From the NCBI RefSeq assembly GCF_010667645.1, contig NZ_WHZV01000006.1, positions 62,001 to 126,000 of the forward strand: a stretch of 64,000 nucleotides of DNA, read 5' to 3'. Both the position numbers and the translations under genes were made by a program. Under the pieces are notes generated by a model. The model made no database searches. It had not been told where the DNA came from and saw nothing but the letters and a program-made list of their open reading frames with translations. Below, one piece after another: positions 45,990 through 54,642 of the stretch; positions within the stretch are counted from its first letter, which is position 1, and each line of letters opens with the position of its first letter. The stretch comes from Bifidobacterium platyrrhinorum (GTDB lineage: Bacteria; Actinomycetota; Actinomycetes; Actinomycetales; Bifidobacteriaceae).

Positions 45990-47050
45990 TCGTCTGCCTG
46001 CCTGTTCAGTTTCCTGGCGTAAAGCCATGCGATCTTGCGTTCATTAGGGTAGCTGAGCACGTCGTCCAGATCCTTGAAGTCCACCCAGATCGCGTCCTCC
46101 GCCTCATGGTCGGGATCGCCCTCCACCGTGAGGTCGCCGCCGATCTGGCGCAACGCGAAATGATGGACGAGCTTGTGCACGCGCTGCGTCGTGCCGGTGA
46201 ACCAGTAGTCGATCGTCGCGATCGACTCGACCACCTCGCCGAGGATGCCCGTCTCCTCGTGCACCTCGCGCACCGCCGTCTGCTGCGGCGATTCGCCCTT
46301 CTCGATATGCCCCTTCGGCAGGCACCACTCCAGATGCCCGCTGCGCGAATGACGCGCGATGATCGCCACACGGCCCTGTTCGTCGAACACGAGTCCGCCG
46401 GCGGAGTATTCGCGCACGACGGGCAGTTCCTGCGCATCCAGCGACGCGAACGTCGTGGGGCCGTCGGACGTGCGTTTGCGCGGCATCATGGCGGGCGTCG
46501 GCACGCGCGGGTTCGCCGTCTGCCCCGCCGGCACGGCGGGCTCGACCGTGACCGACGCGGTGACGGACGTCTCCACGCGCGTGGTGACGCGCTGGCCGCC
46601 GGGCATCGTGTCGGAGCCGGTGACGCGCACGCGGGCGAACACGGTCGCCGGCGTGGGCGTCGACATCGGGGTCGCCTTCGCTGCCTCGCGCGCGACCATC
46701 GAGGCGACCGTCTGCGCGGTGTCGATGGTGCCGGCGGCGTCGATGACGTCGCTCACCGCGACCGCGGGGATGCCGGGATCCGTCGTTCCCGGGTGCGCGT
46801 CGGGGACGGGGGATGTGTCCGAATCCGTGTCCGCATCGTTGACATCGGGGGAGGAGGACCCCTCCACGGGACCTTCCACGCTGTCTTCGTCGATGCCGTC
46901 CACGGTCTCGACGCGGTCGCCGGATCGCAGCGGCGCGGACTGCGACGTGTACATCAACACGTCCCGTTCCAAGCCGTTTCGGGCATGGTTGACCGCGGCA
47001 TCGTCGGCATGCCCGAGCATGCGCGCAAGGTCCGCGGGCGTAATCATGCC
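45986..47050 (-). CDS. NUDIX hydrolase with long disordered N-terminal extension
   Basis: 354 residues from ATG 47050 (AAGGTGGAAGG upstream). The C-terminal ~140 residues form the NUDIX domain; the Nudix box is GHIEKGESPQQTAVREVHEE plus TGILGE. The preceding ~200 residues are Asp/Thr/Pro/Val-rich and without recognisable fold, which is unusual. Placement upstream of DUF6049 and murJ matches the mutT4-Rv3909-MviN order of mycobacteria. Substrate unknown. Confidence 0.88.
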   Translation of the reverse strand, partial: GMITPADLARMLGHADDAAVNHARNGLERDVLMYTSQSAPLRSGDRVETVDGIDEDSVEGPVEGSSSPDVNDADTDSDTSPVPDAHPGTTDPGIPAVAVSDVIDAAGTIDTAQTVASMVAREAAKATPMSTPTPATVFARVRVTGSDTMPGGQRVTTRVETSVTASVTVEPAVPAGQTANPRVPTPAMMPRKRTSDGPTTFASLDAQELPVVREYSAGGLVFDEQGRVAIIARHSRSGHLEWCLPKGHIEKGESPQQTAVREVHEETGILGEVVESIATIDYWFTGTTQRVHKLVHHFALRQIGGDLTVEGDPDHEAEDAIWVDFKDLDDVLSYPNERKIAWLYARKLNRQADE

Positions 47051-47130
47051 TTCCACCTTACTCAAGTCCCTGTGCATGTCGAGTGACGGTATGCTGGTAG
47101 GCGATACAGAAACGGTCCGAAAGGGTTGGC

Positions 47131-48561
47131 GTGAATTTCGAAGTTTGGCCGGAAGCCATTGAATTGGGGCGCATGTTCGCCGACGAAGGCTATGAGCTGG
47201 CGTTGGTGGGCGGGCCGGTGCGCGATCTGCTGCTGCACCGCCGCAGCCACGACCTCGACTTCTGCACGTCCGCCCGGCCCGAACAGTTCGAACCGATCCT
47301 GCGCCGCTTCGGCCACGACGGCTTCTGGGACATGGGACGCAAGTTCGGCACGTTGGGCGCGATGCGCCGGCGCGAGGACGGCACCGAGGTCAAGGTGGAG
47401 GTCACCACCTACCGTTCCGACACGTATGACCCGGATTCACGCAAGCCCGAGGTCGCCTACGGCGACACGTTGGAGGGCGATCTGTCCCGACGTGACTTCA
47501 CCGTCAACGCGATGGCGCTGCGCGTGCCCGACCTGGAGTTCGTCGACCCGTTCGGCGGCGCGAACGACCTCGCCAAGGGCGTGCTGCGCACGCCGGTCGA
47601 CCCGCGCCAGTCGTTCGACGACGATCCGCTGCGCATGATGCGCGCCGTGCGCTTCGTCGCCCAGCTCGGCTTCTCCATCGAACCGGAGACCGCCGAGGCG
47701 ATCAGCGCGATGACCGAACGCATCTCCATCGTGTCCGCCGAACGCGTGCGCGACGAACTCACCAAGCTGCTGCTTTCCGACCGGCCGCGCGCCGGCATCG
47801 AGGCGCTCGTCGAATCGGGGCTCGCGGACATCGTGCTGCCGGAGATCCCTGCGCTGGAACTGCAGATCGACGAACACCACCGTCACAAGGACGTGTTCGA
47901 GCACACGATGATCGTGCTCGACCGCGCCGTCGCGCTCGAAACCGACGACGACGGCCCGGTGCCGAGCCCCGATCTGACGCTGCGTCTCGCCGCGATCATG
48001 CATGACGTCGGCAAGCCGAAGACGCGTCGGTTCGAACCCGGCGGCAAGGTGAGCTTCCACCATCACGACGCGGTGGGCGCCAAGCTCACGCGCAAGCGCC
48101 TCAAGGCGCTGCGTTTCGACCACCATATCGTCGACGACGTGAGCGAACTGGTGAACCTGCACCTTCGGTTCCACGGCTACGTGGACGAGCCGTGGACCGA
48201 CTCCGCGGTGCGCCGGTACGTGAAGGACGCCGGCCACCTGTACGAGCGGCTCAACCGTCTCACCCGCGCCGACGCCACCACGCAGAACCGCCGCAAGGCG
48301 CGCATCTTCGCCGAGGCGATGGACGAGATGGAGGCGCGCGTGCGCGAGCTCAAGGAGAAGGAGGACTTCGACGCGATCCGGCCCGACGTGGACGGCAACG
48401 AGATCATGGCGATCCTCGGCCTGGAGCCCGGCCCGATGGTCGGCCGCGCCTACAAGCACATGCTCGAATACCGCCTCGATAACGGGCCCGTCGACCATGA
48501 CGTCGCCGTCGAGGAGCTGAAGCGGTGGGCCGGAGAAGTGGGTGCCCCGGCGGCGGAGTGA
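47131..48561 (+). CDS. cca: CCA-adding tRNA nucleotidyltransferase
   Basis: 476 residues from GTG 47131 (GAAAGGG upstream). The nucleotidyltransferase motif reads LVGGPVRDLLLHRRSHDLDFC. RRDFTVNAMALRV and DPLRMMRAVRFVAQLGF are the other class II signatures. An HD domain follows (HRHKDVFEHTMIVLDRAV, IMHDVGKPKTRRF). It adds or repairs the 3' CCA of tRNAs. Divergent from the NUDIX-murJ run; a repeat array follows the stop. Confidence 0.95.
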   Translation: MNFEVWPEAIELGRMFADEGYELALVGGPVRDLLLHRRSHDLDFCTSARPEQFEPILRRFGHDGFWDMGRKFGTLGAMRRREDGTEVKVEVTTYRSDTYDPDSRKPEVAYGDTLEGDLSRRDFTVNAMALRVPDLEFVDPFGGANDLAKGVLRTPVDPRQSFDDDPLRMMRAVRFVAQLGFSIEPETAEAISAMTERISIVSAERVRDELTKLLLSDRPRAGIEALVESGLADIVLPEIPALELQIDEHHRHKDVFEHTMIVLDRAVALETDDDGPVPSPDLTLRLAAIMHDVGKPKTRRFEPGGKVSFHHHDAVGAKLTRKRLKALRFDHHIVDDVSELVNLHLRFHGYVDEPWTDSAVRRYVKDAGHLYERLNRLTRADATTQNRRKARIFAEAMDEMEARVRELKEKEDFDAIRPDVDGNEIMAILGLEPGPMVGRAYKHMLEYRLDNGPVDHDVAVEELKRWAGEVGAPAAE

Positions 48562-48576
48562 ACGTCTCCGGTGGGC

Positions 48577-48775
48577 CGGAATAAACGTAACCGGGGAGAT
48601 TTTTACAGTACGTTCTGTCCGGCCGAACGGGCTAAGACCGGGGTTTTCGTACTCGGGGATCTCATCAGGATACGTTTGCTCCGGTTACCCGGGGTAAGAC
48701 CGTGGTTTTCGTATGCGGAGGATGTGCTTGGGATACGTTTGCTCCGGCTGACTCACAGATGACCGGAGAAAACAT
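48577..48775 (-). repeat. Array B of the 63-bp repeat family (opposite orientation to array A)
   Basis: Read on the minus strand, units of about 59-64 nt show CCGGAGCAAACGTATCC followed by GCATACGAAAACCACGG and TACCCCGG, matching array A. Unit boundaries on the plus strand are near 48608, 48667 and 48731. Both ends fold into short hairpins (48577-48626 and 48734-48775). It fills the convergent gap between cca and the LytR_C gene. Confidence 0.75.
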
Positions 48776-48824
48776 ACGGGCCGCCGGCCCCACAGGGGAG
48801 TCGGCGGCCCGTACGATTGCGACG

Positions 48825-49457
48825 TCAGTTGATCGCGGTGTGCTCGGCGGCCTTGGGAAGACCGGCCTTCTGCATCTCCTGGACGGTCTTGCATCCCTCG
48901 AAGTCCTTGATGGTGTCGCCGTCCTTCTTGATCTGCTTCTCGGTGTTGAGGTTGTTGAAGGTGGCGCCCACGACGACGTCGACCAGACGGTCCTGGCGGT
49001 CGTCCATGACGAGCACCGCGTCCGGGATGTACTCCTTGACGGTGTACGCCGGGTTGATGGCGTTCACGCCGAAGTAGATGGTGGTGCGCTCCACCTTGGA
49101 GCTGGTGTAGTTGTCGACCGTGCGCACGTCGAACTGGCGGTCCTTGAGTGCCTCGCTCACCGCGCCGGCCAGACCGGAGAACTCGGTGCCGTTGCGCACG
49201 CGCAGGATGACGGAGTTGTTGTCCGACCACTTCATCGCACTGCCGTCCTCGTTCTTCGCCGCGCACGGCACGGCCACGCCGTAGTTCGGCTTGGTGACGG
49301 TCTTCGCCTTCTGGTTGACGTTGATGACGCCGGTGTAGAACAGCGACGCGACGATGAGCACGACCACGAGAATCGCGCCGGTGACGGAGAACACGATCTT
49401 CTGACGGCGACGCACATACGCCTTGCGTGCCTCGCGCTCGTCATACTGTTCGGCCAT
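48825..49457 (-). CDS. Membrane protein with extracellular LytR C-terminal domain
   Basis: 210 residues. A cytoplasmic Arg/Lys-rich start is followed by one span (IVFSVTGAILVVVLIVASLFY, about 21-41). The outer part carries the LytR_C fold: VILRVRNGTEFSGLAGAVSEAL, VYFG-like strand TTIYFGVNAINPAYTVKEYI and DAVLVMDDRQDRLVDVVVG. LytR_C modules are thought to act at the wall surface and are here separate from the LCP catalytic domain. Last gene of the G5-rsmA-ispE run. Confidence 0.85.
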   Translation of the reverse strand: MAEQYDEREARKAYVRRRQKIVFSVTGAILVVVLIVASLFYTGVINVNQKAKTVTKPNYGVAVPCAAKNEDGSAMKWSDNNSVILRVRNGTEFSGLAGAVSEALKDRQFDVRTVDNYTSSKVERTTIYFGVNAINPAYTVKEYIPDAVLVMDDRQDRLVDVVVGATFNNLNTEKQIKKDGDTIKDFEGCKTVQEMQKAGLPKAAEHTAIN

Positions 49458-49491
49458 TCGATTCCCTTTCGTTCACTGTGCTTGACTTACC

Positions 49492-50457
49492 TTAGCGTGC
49501 AACCGTGACGCTCACCGTGGGCACGGCGGGCGCCTGCGCCGCGATGATGCGGTCCACGGCCTTCGAACGTTCCCATGCGGCGAGCACGTCGTGGCGGATG
49601 GCCGGCGTGGGCGTGAACGCCACCACCGACGGGCCCGATCCGGAGACGAACGCGTGGCTCGCGCCCGCGGCCAGCGCCTCCTCGACGGCCCTGCCGGAAC
49701 GCGGGTGCAGGCTGATTGCGGCCTGCTGCAGATGGTTCCGGTCGCCCTCGCCCGCACCGACCGCGTCGAACGCGGCGTACACCTCGGGCGTGCTCAGCTG
49801 CGCCTGGTAGGCGCCGACCAGCACCGCGCCCGCGTAGCCGGCGTCGCGCAGCGCACGTTCCTCGTCGGAACCGGGAAGGATCGGTGTGATGACCTCGCCG
49901 TAGCCGGTGCCGCGCGCGTAGCCGCCGGCCACGCAGAACGGCATGTCCGCGCCGAGCGTCGCCGCCACCTTGCGCAGGCGGTCGAGCGGCCAGTCGAGCT
50001 CCCACAGTGCGTTGAGCGCGAGGATCGTGGCGGCCGCGTCGGCCGAGCCGCCGGCGAGGCCCGCGCCCACGGGGATGCGCTTGTCGATGGTGAGCGCGAC
50101 GTCCGGTTCGCGGCCGGCCTCCTCGGCCATCGCAAACAGGGCGAGCACGGCGTGGTTGCGGCGCATGTCCGACGACGAGGAGGCCAGGTCGCCCAGATGC
50201 TCGCCGGCGAGATCCAGCGAGAAGCCGGATCCCGCGGGTTTCTCGCATGCGGTGACCGTGTCGGTGAGGTCGAGCGCGCAGTAGATGGTGTCGAGTTCGT
50301 GGCGTCCGCCCCACTTGGCGTGCGACGGCCCCACCTCGAGGGTGAGGTTCGTCTTCGCCGGGCAGTCGACGCTCACCATGGCGGGAGAACGGCGACCGTC
50401 GTGGCCGTAGGCGTTGTCGCCGCCGGTCCTCGACGGCATGACGGCGGTGGCGCTCAT
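49492..50457 (-). CDS. ispE: 4-diphosphocytidyl-2-C-methyl-D-erythritol kinase
   Basis: 321 residues; ATG 50457 overlaps the rsmA stop (ATGA). After a ~28-residue extension come CPAKTNLTLEVG, the GHMP kinase glycine motif IPVGAGLAGGSADAAATI and a C-terminal SGSGPSVVAF. IspE performs the ATP-dependent step of the non-mevalonate isoprenoid pathway. Linkage to rsmA is typical of actinobacteria. Confidence 0.94.
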   Translation of the reverse strand: MSATAVMPSRTGGDNAYGHDGRRSPAMVSVDCPAKTNLTLEVGPSHAKWGGRHELDTIYCALDLTDTVTACEKPAGSGFSLDLAGEHLGDLASSSSDMRRNHAVLALFAMAEEAGREPDVALTIDKRIPVGAGLAGGSADAAATILALNALWELDWPLDRLRKVAATLGADMPFCVAGGYARGTGYGEVITPILPGSDEERALRDAGYAGAVLVGAYQAQLSTPEVYAAFDAVGAGEGDRNHLQQAAISLHPRSGRAVEEALAAGASHAFVSGSGPSVVAFTPTPAIRHDVLAAWERSKAVDRIIAAQAPAVPTVSVTVAR

Positions 50458-51362
50458 GATCGCGTCTCCATGACCGCCCCGGCCAACGCGGTGAACTCGC
50501 CGATGGTGAGGGTCTCGCCGCGTCGGGTCGGGTCGATGCCGGCGGCCTCGAACGCGCCGGCCGGCACGGTCTTCTTCAACGCGGCGTGCAGGGTCTTGCG
50601 ACGCTGGCCGAAGGCCGCGTCGATGAGTCGGAACGTCTCCCGGCGCAGGGCCTCGGCGTCGCCGTCCGCCCCGTCCTCGCCGGGATCATGGCGCGTGCGG
50701 GTGAACGAGACGAGCGCCGAATCGACGTTCGGCGCGGGCCAGAACACGTTGCGTCCGATCGTGCCGACGCGGGAAGCCTCGCCGTACCAGGCGAGCTTCA
50801 CGCTGGGCGTGCCGTAGATCTTGCTGCCGGGCGTGGCCGCGAGACGGTCGGCGACCTCTTTCTGCACCATCACGAGGAACGATTCGAGGTTCGCGAAACG
50901 TTCCAGCAGCGTGAGGATGATCGGCGTCGCCACGTTGTACGGCAGGTTCGCGACGAGCGTGAACGGCCTGCCGTCCGCGAAATCCGGCAGGTTCGCGGGG
51001 GAGACGGTGAGGGCGTCGCGGTTGACGACGGCGAACCGGTCCACCGCGTCCGGCATGAACTCGGCGATGGTGTCCGGCAGACGCTCGGCCAGCGGCGGGT
51101 CGATCTCGACGGCGGTCATGCGCGCGCCGGTCTCCAGGATCGCGAGGGTGAGCGAACCGAGACCCGGGCCGACCTCGAGCACGTGGCTTTCCGGGCCGAT
51201 GTGCGCCTCGCGTACGATGCGGCGCACGGTGCCCGGGTCGATGACGAAGTTCTGGCCGAACTTCTTGGTCGGGCTCACGCCCGCCTCGTCGGCGATGCGG
51301 CGGATGTCGGCCGCGCCGAGCAGATGGCCGGTTTCCGTGGATTCGGTCGTCACGTCGTTCAT
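50454..51362 (-). CDS. rsmA: 16S rRNA dimethyladenosine transferase RsmA (KsgA)
   Basis: 302 residues. KKFGQNFVIDPGTVRRIV is the family N-terminal motif; VLEVGPGLGSLTLAIL binds SAM; LVANLPYNVATPIIL is the catalytic NLPY motif. It dimethylates two adenosines near the 3' end of 16S rRNA. It lies 69 nt after the G5-domain gene and couples to ispE. Confidence 0.96.
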   Translation of the reverse strand: MNDVTTESTETGHLLGAADIRRIADEAGVSPTKKFGQNFVIDPGTVRRIVREAHIGPESHVLEVGPGLGSLTLAILETGARMTAVEIDPPLAERLPDTIAEFMPDAVDRFAVVNRDALTVSPANLPDFADGRPFTLVANLPYNVATPIILTLLERFANLESFLVMVQKEVADRLAATPGSKIYGTPSVKLAWYGEASRVGTIGRNVFWPAPNVDSALVSFTRTRHDPGEDGADGDAEALRRETFRLIDAAFGQRRKTLHAALKKTVPAGAFEAAGIDPTRRGETLTIGEFTALAGAVMETRS

Positions 51363-51431
51363 ATCACCTTTCGCATGGGTCGTGATGCCACAGGGGATCG
51401 GGGAGGGGGAGCGGGATGCGTGGTCCCGCGA

Positions 51432-52874
51432 TCAGTACCAGCCCTGCTGCTGCCAGATGCGCTTGCAGTTGCTGGGGGTGCCGTAGCGGCCGGCGATGTA
51501 GCTCAGACCCCAGTCGATCTGCACGGCGCCGTCGTCCTGCCAGCCGGTGCCCATCTTCGATCCGGGCAGCGCCTGCGGGATGCCGTAGGCGTCGGAGGTG
51601 GGGTTGTCCGCGTACCACAGCCAGCCGGACTCGTGGTTCCACAGCCACACGAGGGCGTCCCAGTCGGCGCCGGTCCAGCCGCGCTGGGCGGCCGCGGCGG
51701 CCGCGTAGGTCTGGGCCTGGCTCACGCTCGGGTGCCACAGGCGGCCCGAACCGGAGTTGCCGCCGCTGTTGCCGCCCGAGTTGCCGCCGGAATTACCGCC
51801 CGAGTTGCCTCCGGAGTTGCCGGAGTTCCCGTTGTTGTTGCCTCCGGAATTGCCGTTGTTATTGTTGCCCGAGTTCCCGCTGTTGCCGGAGTTCCCGGAG
51901 TTGCCGGAATTGCCGCTGTTACCGGAGTTTCCGTTGTTCTTGTTCGAGGAGTCGCTCTTGTTCGAGTTGTTGGAGCCGGAGTCGGCCTTGCCGTTGCCGG
52001 TGTCCTGCTTCGGGTTCTCGACCTTCTCCGGGCCGACCGCGACGATCTGGTCGATGGCCGCCTTCGTGGTGGTCTCGCTGGCGAGCGTCTCGCTTTCCGC
52101 CACGCCGTCCACGTAGGTGACGTTGTACACCTGCGTGACCTCGCCGTCCTGGCCCTGCTGGCGGATCACCGTCTGGCCGGACTCCAGCGAGGAGTCGATG
52201 ACGGTCTGGGTGCCGAACGGCACCGACTTGGTGCGGGTCTCCTGGCCGTGGGTCACGCGCTTGACGCGAAGGATGGTCTGGTCGCCGTCCTCCTCGACGC
52301 TGACGCGATCCTCCTTGCCCACGTTGATGCCCTTGGAATCGAGGATGGACGCGGCCGGCAGCTTGCCGTTCGGCGCCTCGGAGGTCTTGCCGTCCGCGAT
52401 GACCGTGACCGGGCCCTCCTTGTTGATGACAAACCCGCCGGTCAACTGGTTGTAGATGTTGTCGATGTCGACGGTGACCTTCGTGGCCTGCTTCTCGTTC
52501 GCCTTGAAGAACCCGATGAGCTGGTCGGCGCTGTCCGCCACGGTCCAGAACGGGATCTCCTCGCCGTTCACGTTCACGGTGGTCTGGTAGGCGCTGCGCA
52601 CGGTGACCACCGCATGGTCGGTCAGCGTGTTCCCGGACGTGGACTGCACGAGATCGTGGGTCTTCACGGACACGCCCTGCTCCTCGAGCAGGCGGTCGAC
52701 GCTCATCGCGTACGTCTCGACCGTCGTGGTCTTGCCGTTGACGTTCAACGACACCGACTTGCGCGTGGACAATGCGAACGTGGCCACACACGCCGCGACC
52801 ACCGCCACGACGCTCACGGCCACACGGATACGGCGCAACATCACGAATCGTTGCGGGGTCCATCGCCGTGCCAT
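51432..52874 (-). CDS. Secreted G5/DUF348-domain protein with C-terminal transglycosylase-like domain
   Basis: 480 residues from ATG 52874 (AAAGAGG upstream). A signal/anchor helix (17-35) is followed by DUF348 repeats (SVSLNVNGKTTTVETYAMSV, TTVNVNGEEIPFWTV, GPVTVIADGKTSEAPNG). A G5 domain (RVKRVTHGQETRTKSVPFGT, VYNVTYVDGVAESE) follows. Then comes an ~100-residue Asn/Gly/Ser linker of NSG and GGNS repeats, and a C-terminal domain (WDALVWLWNHESGWLWYADN, AYGIPQALPGSKMGTGW) with the fold of lytic-transglycosylase/resuscitation factor-like enzymes, E in NHESGW as likely catalytic acid. A wall-remodelling enzyme, preceded by a structured leader. Confidence 0.87.
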   Translation of the reverse strand: MARRWTPQRFVMLRRIRVAVSVVAVVAACVATFALSTRKSVSLNVNGKTTTVETYAMSVDRLLEEQGVSVKTHDLVQSTSGNTLTDHAVVTVRSAYQTTVNVNGEEIPFWTVADSADQLIGFFKANEKQATKVTVDIDNIYNQLTGGFVINKEGPVTVIADGKTSEAPNGKLPAASILDSKGINVGKEDRVSVEEDGDQTILRVKRVTHGQETRTKSVPFGTQTVIDSSLESGQTVIRQQGQDGEVTQVYNVTYVDGVAESETLASETTTKAAIDQIVAVGPEKVENPKQDTGNGKADSGSNNSNKSDSSNKNNGNSGNSGNSGNSGNSGNSGNSGNNNNGNSGGNNNGNSGNSGGNSGGNSGGNSGGNSGGNSGSGRLWHPSVSQAQTYAAAAAAQRGWTGADWDALVWLWNHESGWLWYADNPTSDAYGIPQALPGSKMGTGWQDDGAVQIDWGLSYIAGRYGTPSNCKRIWQQQGWY

Positions 52875-52948
52875 ATCAACCTCTTTCCCGCCCGCCGGGT
52901 TTCGGGCGCACTCGGTGCCCATCGTAGCGCACCGTCTGCGAAGAAAAG

Positions 52949-52993
52949 GAAAAAGAAAAAGGGGGCGGGAGAGAAGGGGAAGTTCCCGCCCCC
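52949..52993 (-). terminator. Intrinsic terminator inside the leader of the G5-domain gene
   Basis: On the minus strand GGGGGCGGGA (52993-52984) pairs with TCCCGCCCCC (52970-52961), followed by TTTTTCTTTTT. It sits 75 nt before the start codon and after a structured ~120-nt region, the layout of a riboswitch or attenuator. Confidence 0.75.
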
Positions 52994-52995
52994 TT

Positions 52996-53116
52996 ATTAC
53001 CTGGGCCGGAGCTGGTTGGGGGACGCTCCTGACCCTGTCTAGGACGCCGTAATCGGGGGAAGGCTCCTAGACGACTTACCCGTGTTAAGCATTGTTCTGC
53101 GCGCTTCCCCGGCGCA
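52996..53116 (-). ncRNA. Structured 5' leader, candidate riboswitch for the G5-domain enzyme
   Basis: A TATACT -10 (53128-53123) gives a start near 53116. The leader contains an 8-bp stem GTCTAGGA/TCCTAGAC (53072-53065 with 53044-53037), a GGAGC/GCTCC stem (53029-53025 with 53012-53008) and GGGGAAG near its 5' end complementary to CTTCCCC in the first loop, a possible pseudoknot. Actinobacterial wall-enzyme genes of this kind are often controlled by c-di-AMP (ydaO) riboswitches, but I cannot match the ydaO consensus confidently here. Confidence 0.5.
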
Positions 53117-53148
53117 TCACACAGTATACGCCTGTTCCGCACGCGACG

Positions 53149-53222
53149 AGCCTCTTGTCGGGATCGAACCGACGACCTGCCGCTTACAAGGCGGCCGCTC
53201 TGGCCATCTGAGCTAAAGAGGC
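53149..53222 (-). tRNA. trnT: tRNA-Thr (anticodon TGT)
   Basis: 74 nt without CCA. Acceptor stem GCCTCTT/AAGAGGC, D stem GCTC/GAGC, anticodon stem GCCGC/GCGGC with loop CTTGTAA (anticodon TGT), T arm GTCGG-TTCGATC-CCGAC and discriminator T. Reads ACA codons. A TATGCT -10 (53264-53259) lies about 35 nt upstream. Confidence 0.96.
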
Positions 53223-53441
53223 GTGGCGCGCGACGGTGTGTCGCACGCGCGGAAACCCAGCATAGCAGTTGCGCGGGAACTGACGCCACCCGTGACGCCC
53301 CATATGTCGCCCGACGCCGCCGGCGGCGGCTCATGGCGCGACGCATCGTATGGACGTGGACGGCACCCGAACGACGACGGCCGGCCGATCTCCGACGAAG
53401 GTGCATCGGGGAACGGCCGGCCGGGTCATGGCGCGGGGCGG

Positions 53442-53473
53442 ACTACCTGCCTACTTGACTACCTGCCTACTTG
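53442..53473. repeat. 16-bp tandem duplication over the stop codon of the DsbA-like gene
   Basis: ACTACCTGCCTACTTG occurs at 53442-53457 and again at 53458-53473. The TAG stop of the minus-strand gene (53469-53467) lies in the second copy, and a TAG is repeated in the first. Confidence 0.7.
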
Positions 53474-54444
53474 CCGGTGGTCACGGAGACCGGCTTGCCG
53501 CTGGCGCCGATCGACGGCATCTGGCCTTCGACACCCACCTGCGCGTCGGTCAGGCCGAGGGAGGTGATCAGGCCCTCCTTGGAGGTCATGCCGGCGGTGG
53601 TCAGCTCGTTCATGTCCCAGTACTTGCCGTTGATGAGCACGGTGGGCGTGGTCATCTGGCCCTTGTACGTGCCGGACACGTTGAACAGCTCGGAGCGCTT
53701 CGGGTTGTAGACGTTGATGGCGTCGAGCCACTTGGTGTACTTGTCGGTCACGGAGGCGTCGGCCACCTTCTGCGAGACGCCGGCCTTGGTGGCCTGCTTC
53801 TTCATCTGGTCGTCGGAGGTCTTCACGCCGGAGTTCTCGGCCGGCTGGAAGTCGTCGGCGTACATGTTCCGGATGAAGCCGAGGATGTGCTCGGGGTCCT
53901 GGTCCTGCTCGGTGATCGACAGCAGCATGTTCGCGGCGCGGGTGGAGTACTTGTCGGTGCTCCACGTGTCGCCGAACGACATCGGGTGCAGTTCGAGGTT
54001 GATCTGGCCGGCCAGCACCATCTTCTCCAGCGTCTCGCCGGAGGCGCGTTCGAAGTTGCCGCAGCCGGAGCACATGAAGTCCATGTACACCTGCACGGTC
54101 GGGGCACCGTCGACCTTCTTGCCCACGCCGCTCTGCGACACGAGGATGCCGCCCTTCTCGTCGGCGGTGCTCGGCTTGTCCTTCACCTCCTGCAGCTTGG
54201 CGTACGCCTGGTCGACGCTCAGGTTGTCGCCCGAGTTCTGCGAGGCGACGTGCGAGCGCCAGATCGCGATGCCGGCGACGGCCACGAGCACGACGACGAC
54301 CGCCACGACGATGGCGCCGATGATGGTCTGCTGCTTGCGTTCCTTCGCCGCCTGTTCGGCGCGCGCCTTGGCGGCCGCCTCCTCGGCGGCGCGGCGTGCG
54401 GCGCGGGTCTTGCGCTTCTGGTCCTTGTTGGCGTTCGTGGCCAT
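53467..54444 (-). CDS. Membrane-anchored DsbA-family thiol oxidoreductase-like protein
   Basis: 325 residues from ATG 54444 (AAAGGAAC upstream). A cytoplasmic Lys/Arg/Ala-rich helix is followed by one span (40-62). The extracellular thioredoxin-fold domain has VQVYMDFMCSGCGNFERAS with redox pair C125-x-x-C128. The cis-Pro loop is TPTVLINGKYWD. This is the actinobacterial DsbA/MdbA-like architecture (thioredoxin_4), expected to catalyse disulfide formation in secreted proteins. No vkor or dsbB partner is visible nearby. Confidence 0.87.
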   Translation of the reverse strand: MATNANKDQKRKTRAARRAAEEAAAKARAEQAAKERKQQTIIGAIVVAVVVVLVAVAGIAIWRSHVASQNSGDNLSVDQAYAKLQEVKDKPSTADEKGGILVSQSGVGKKVDGAPTVQVYMDFMCSGCGNFERASGETLEKMVLAGQINLELHPMSFGDTWSTDKYSTRAANMLLSITEQDQDPEHILGFIRNMYADDFQPAENSGVKTSDDQMKKQATKAGVSQKVADASVTDKYTKWLDAINVYNPKRSELFNVSGTYKGQMTTPTVLINGKYWDMNELTTAGMTSKEGLITSLGLTDAQVGVEGQMPSIGASGKPVSVTTGK

Positions 54445-54642
54445 ACGAGATGTTCCTTTCCCCAAACCGGCCGATGCCCGACATGGTGTGATGGGCGTGG
54501 TTCGGCCGCGACGAATCCTTGGTCCGGACGGTCTGAGGGCCAGTCTAGCCCACGAATCGACATATGCCCTGGGCGATGGTTGAACTCCGGGTGAACTGCG
54601 TCGGGGATGCTCCGGGGCCGACGCGGTCCGCACCGGACGGCG

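Noticed and set aside
51757-52116. Pro/Leu/Glu repeat protein on the plus strand
   Set aside because: It is the antisense of the NSG/GGNS linker of the G5-domain protein.
52996-53116. Definite ydaO (c-di-AMP) riboswitch
   Set aside because: The gene context fits, but the conserved GGGGGAACC- and GGGGUGAA-type blocks are not clearly present; recorded only as a candidate.
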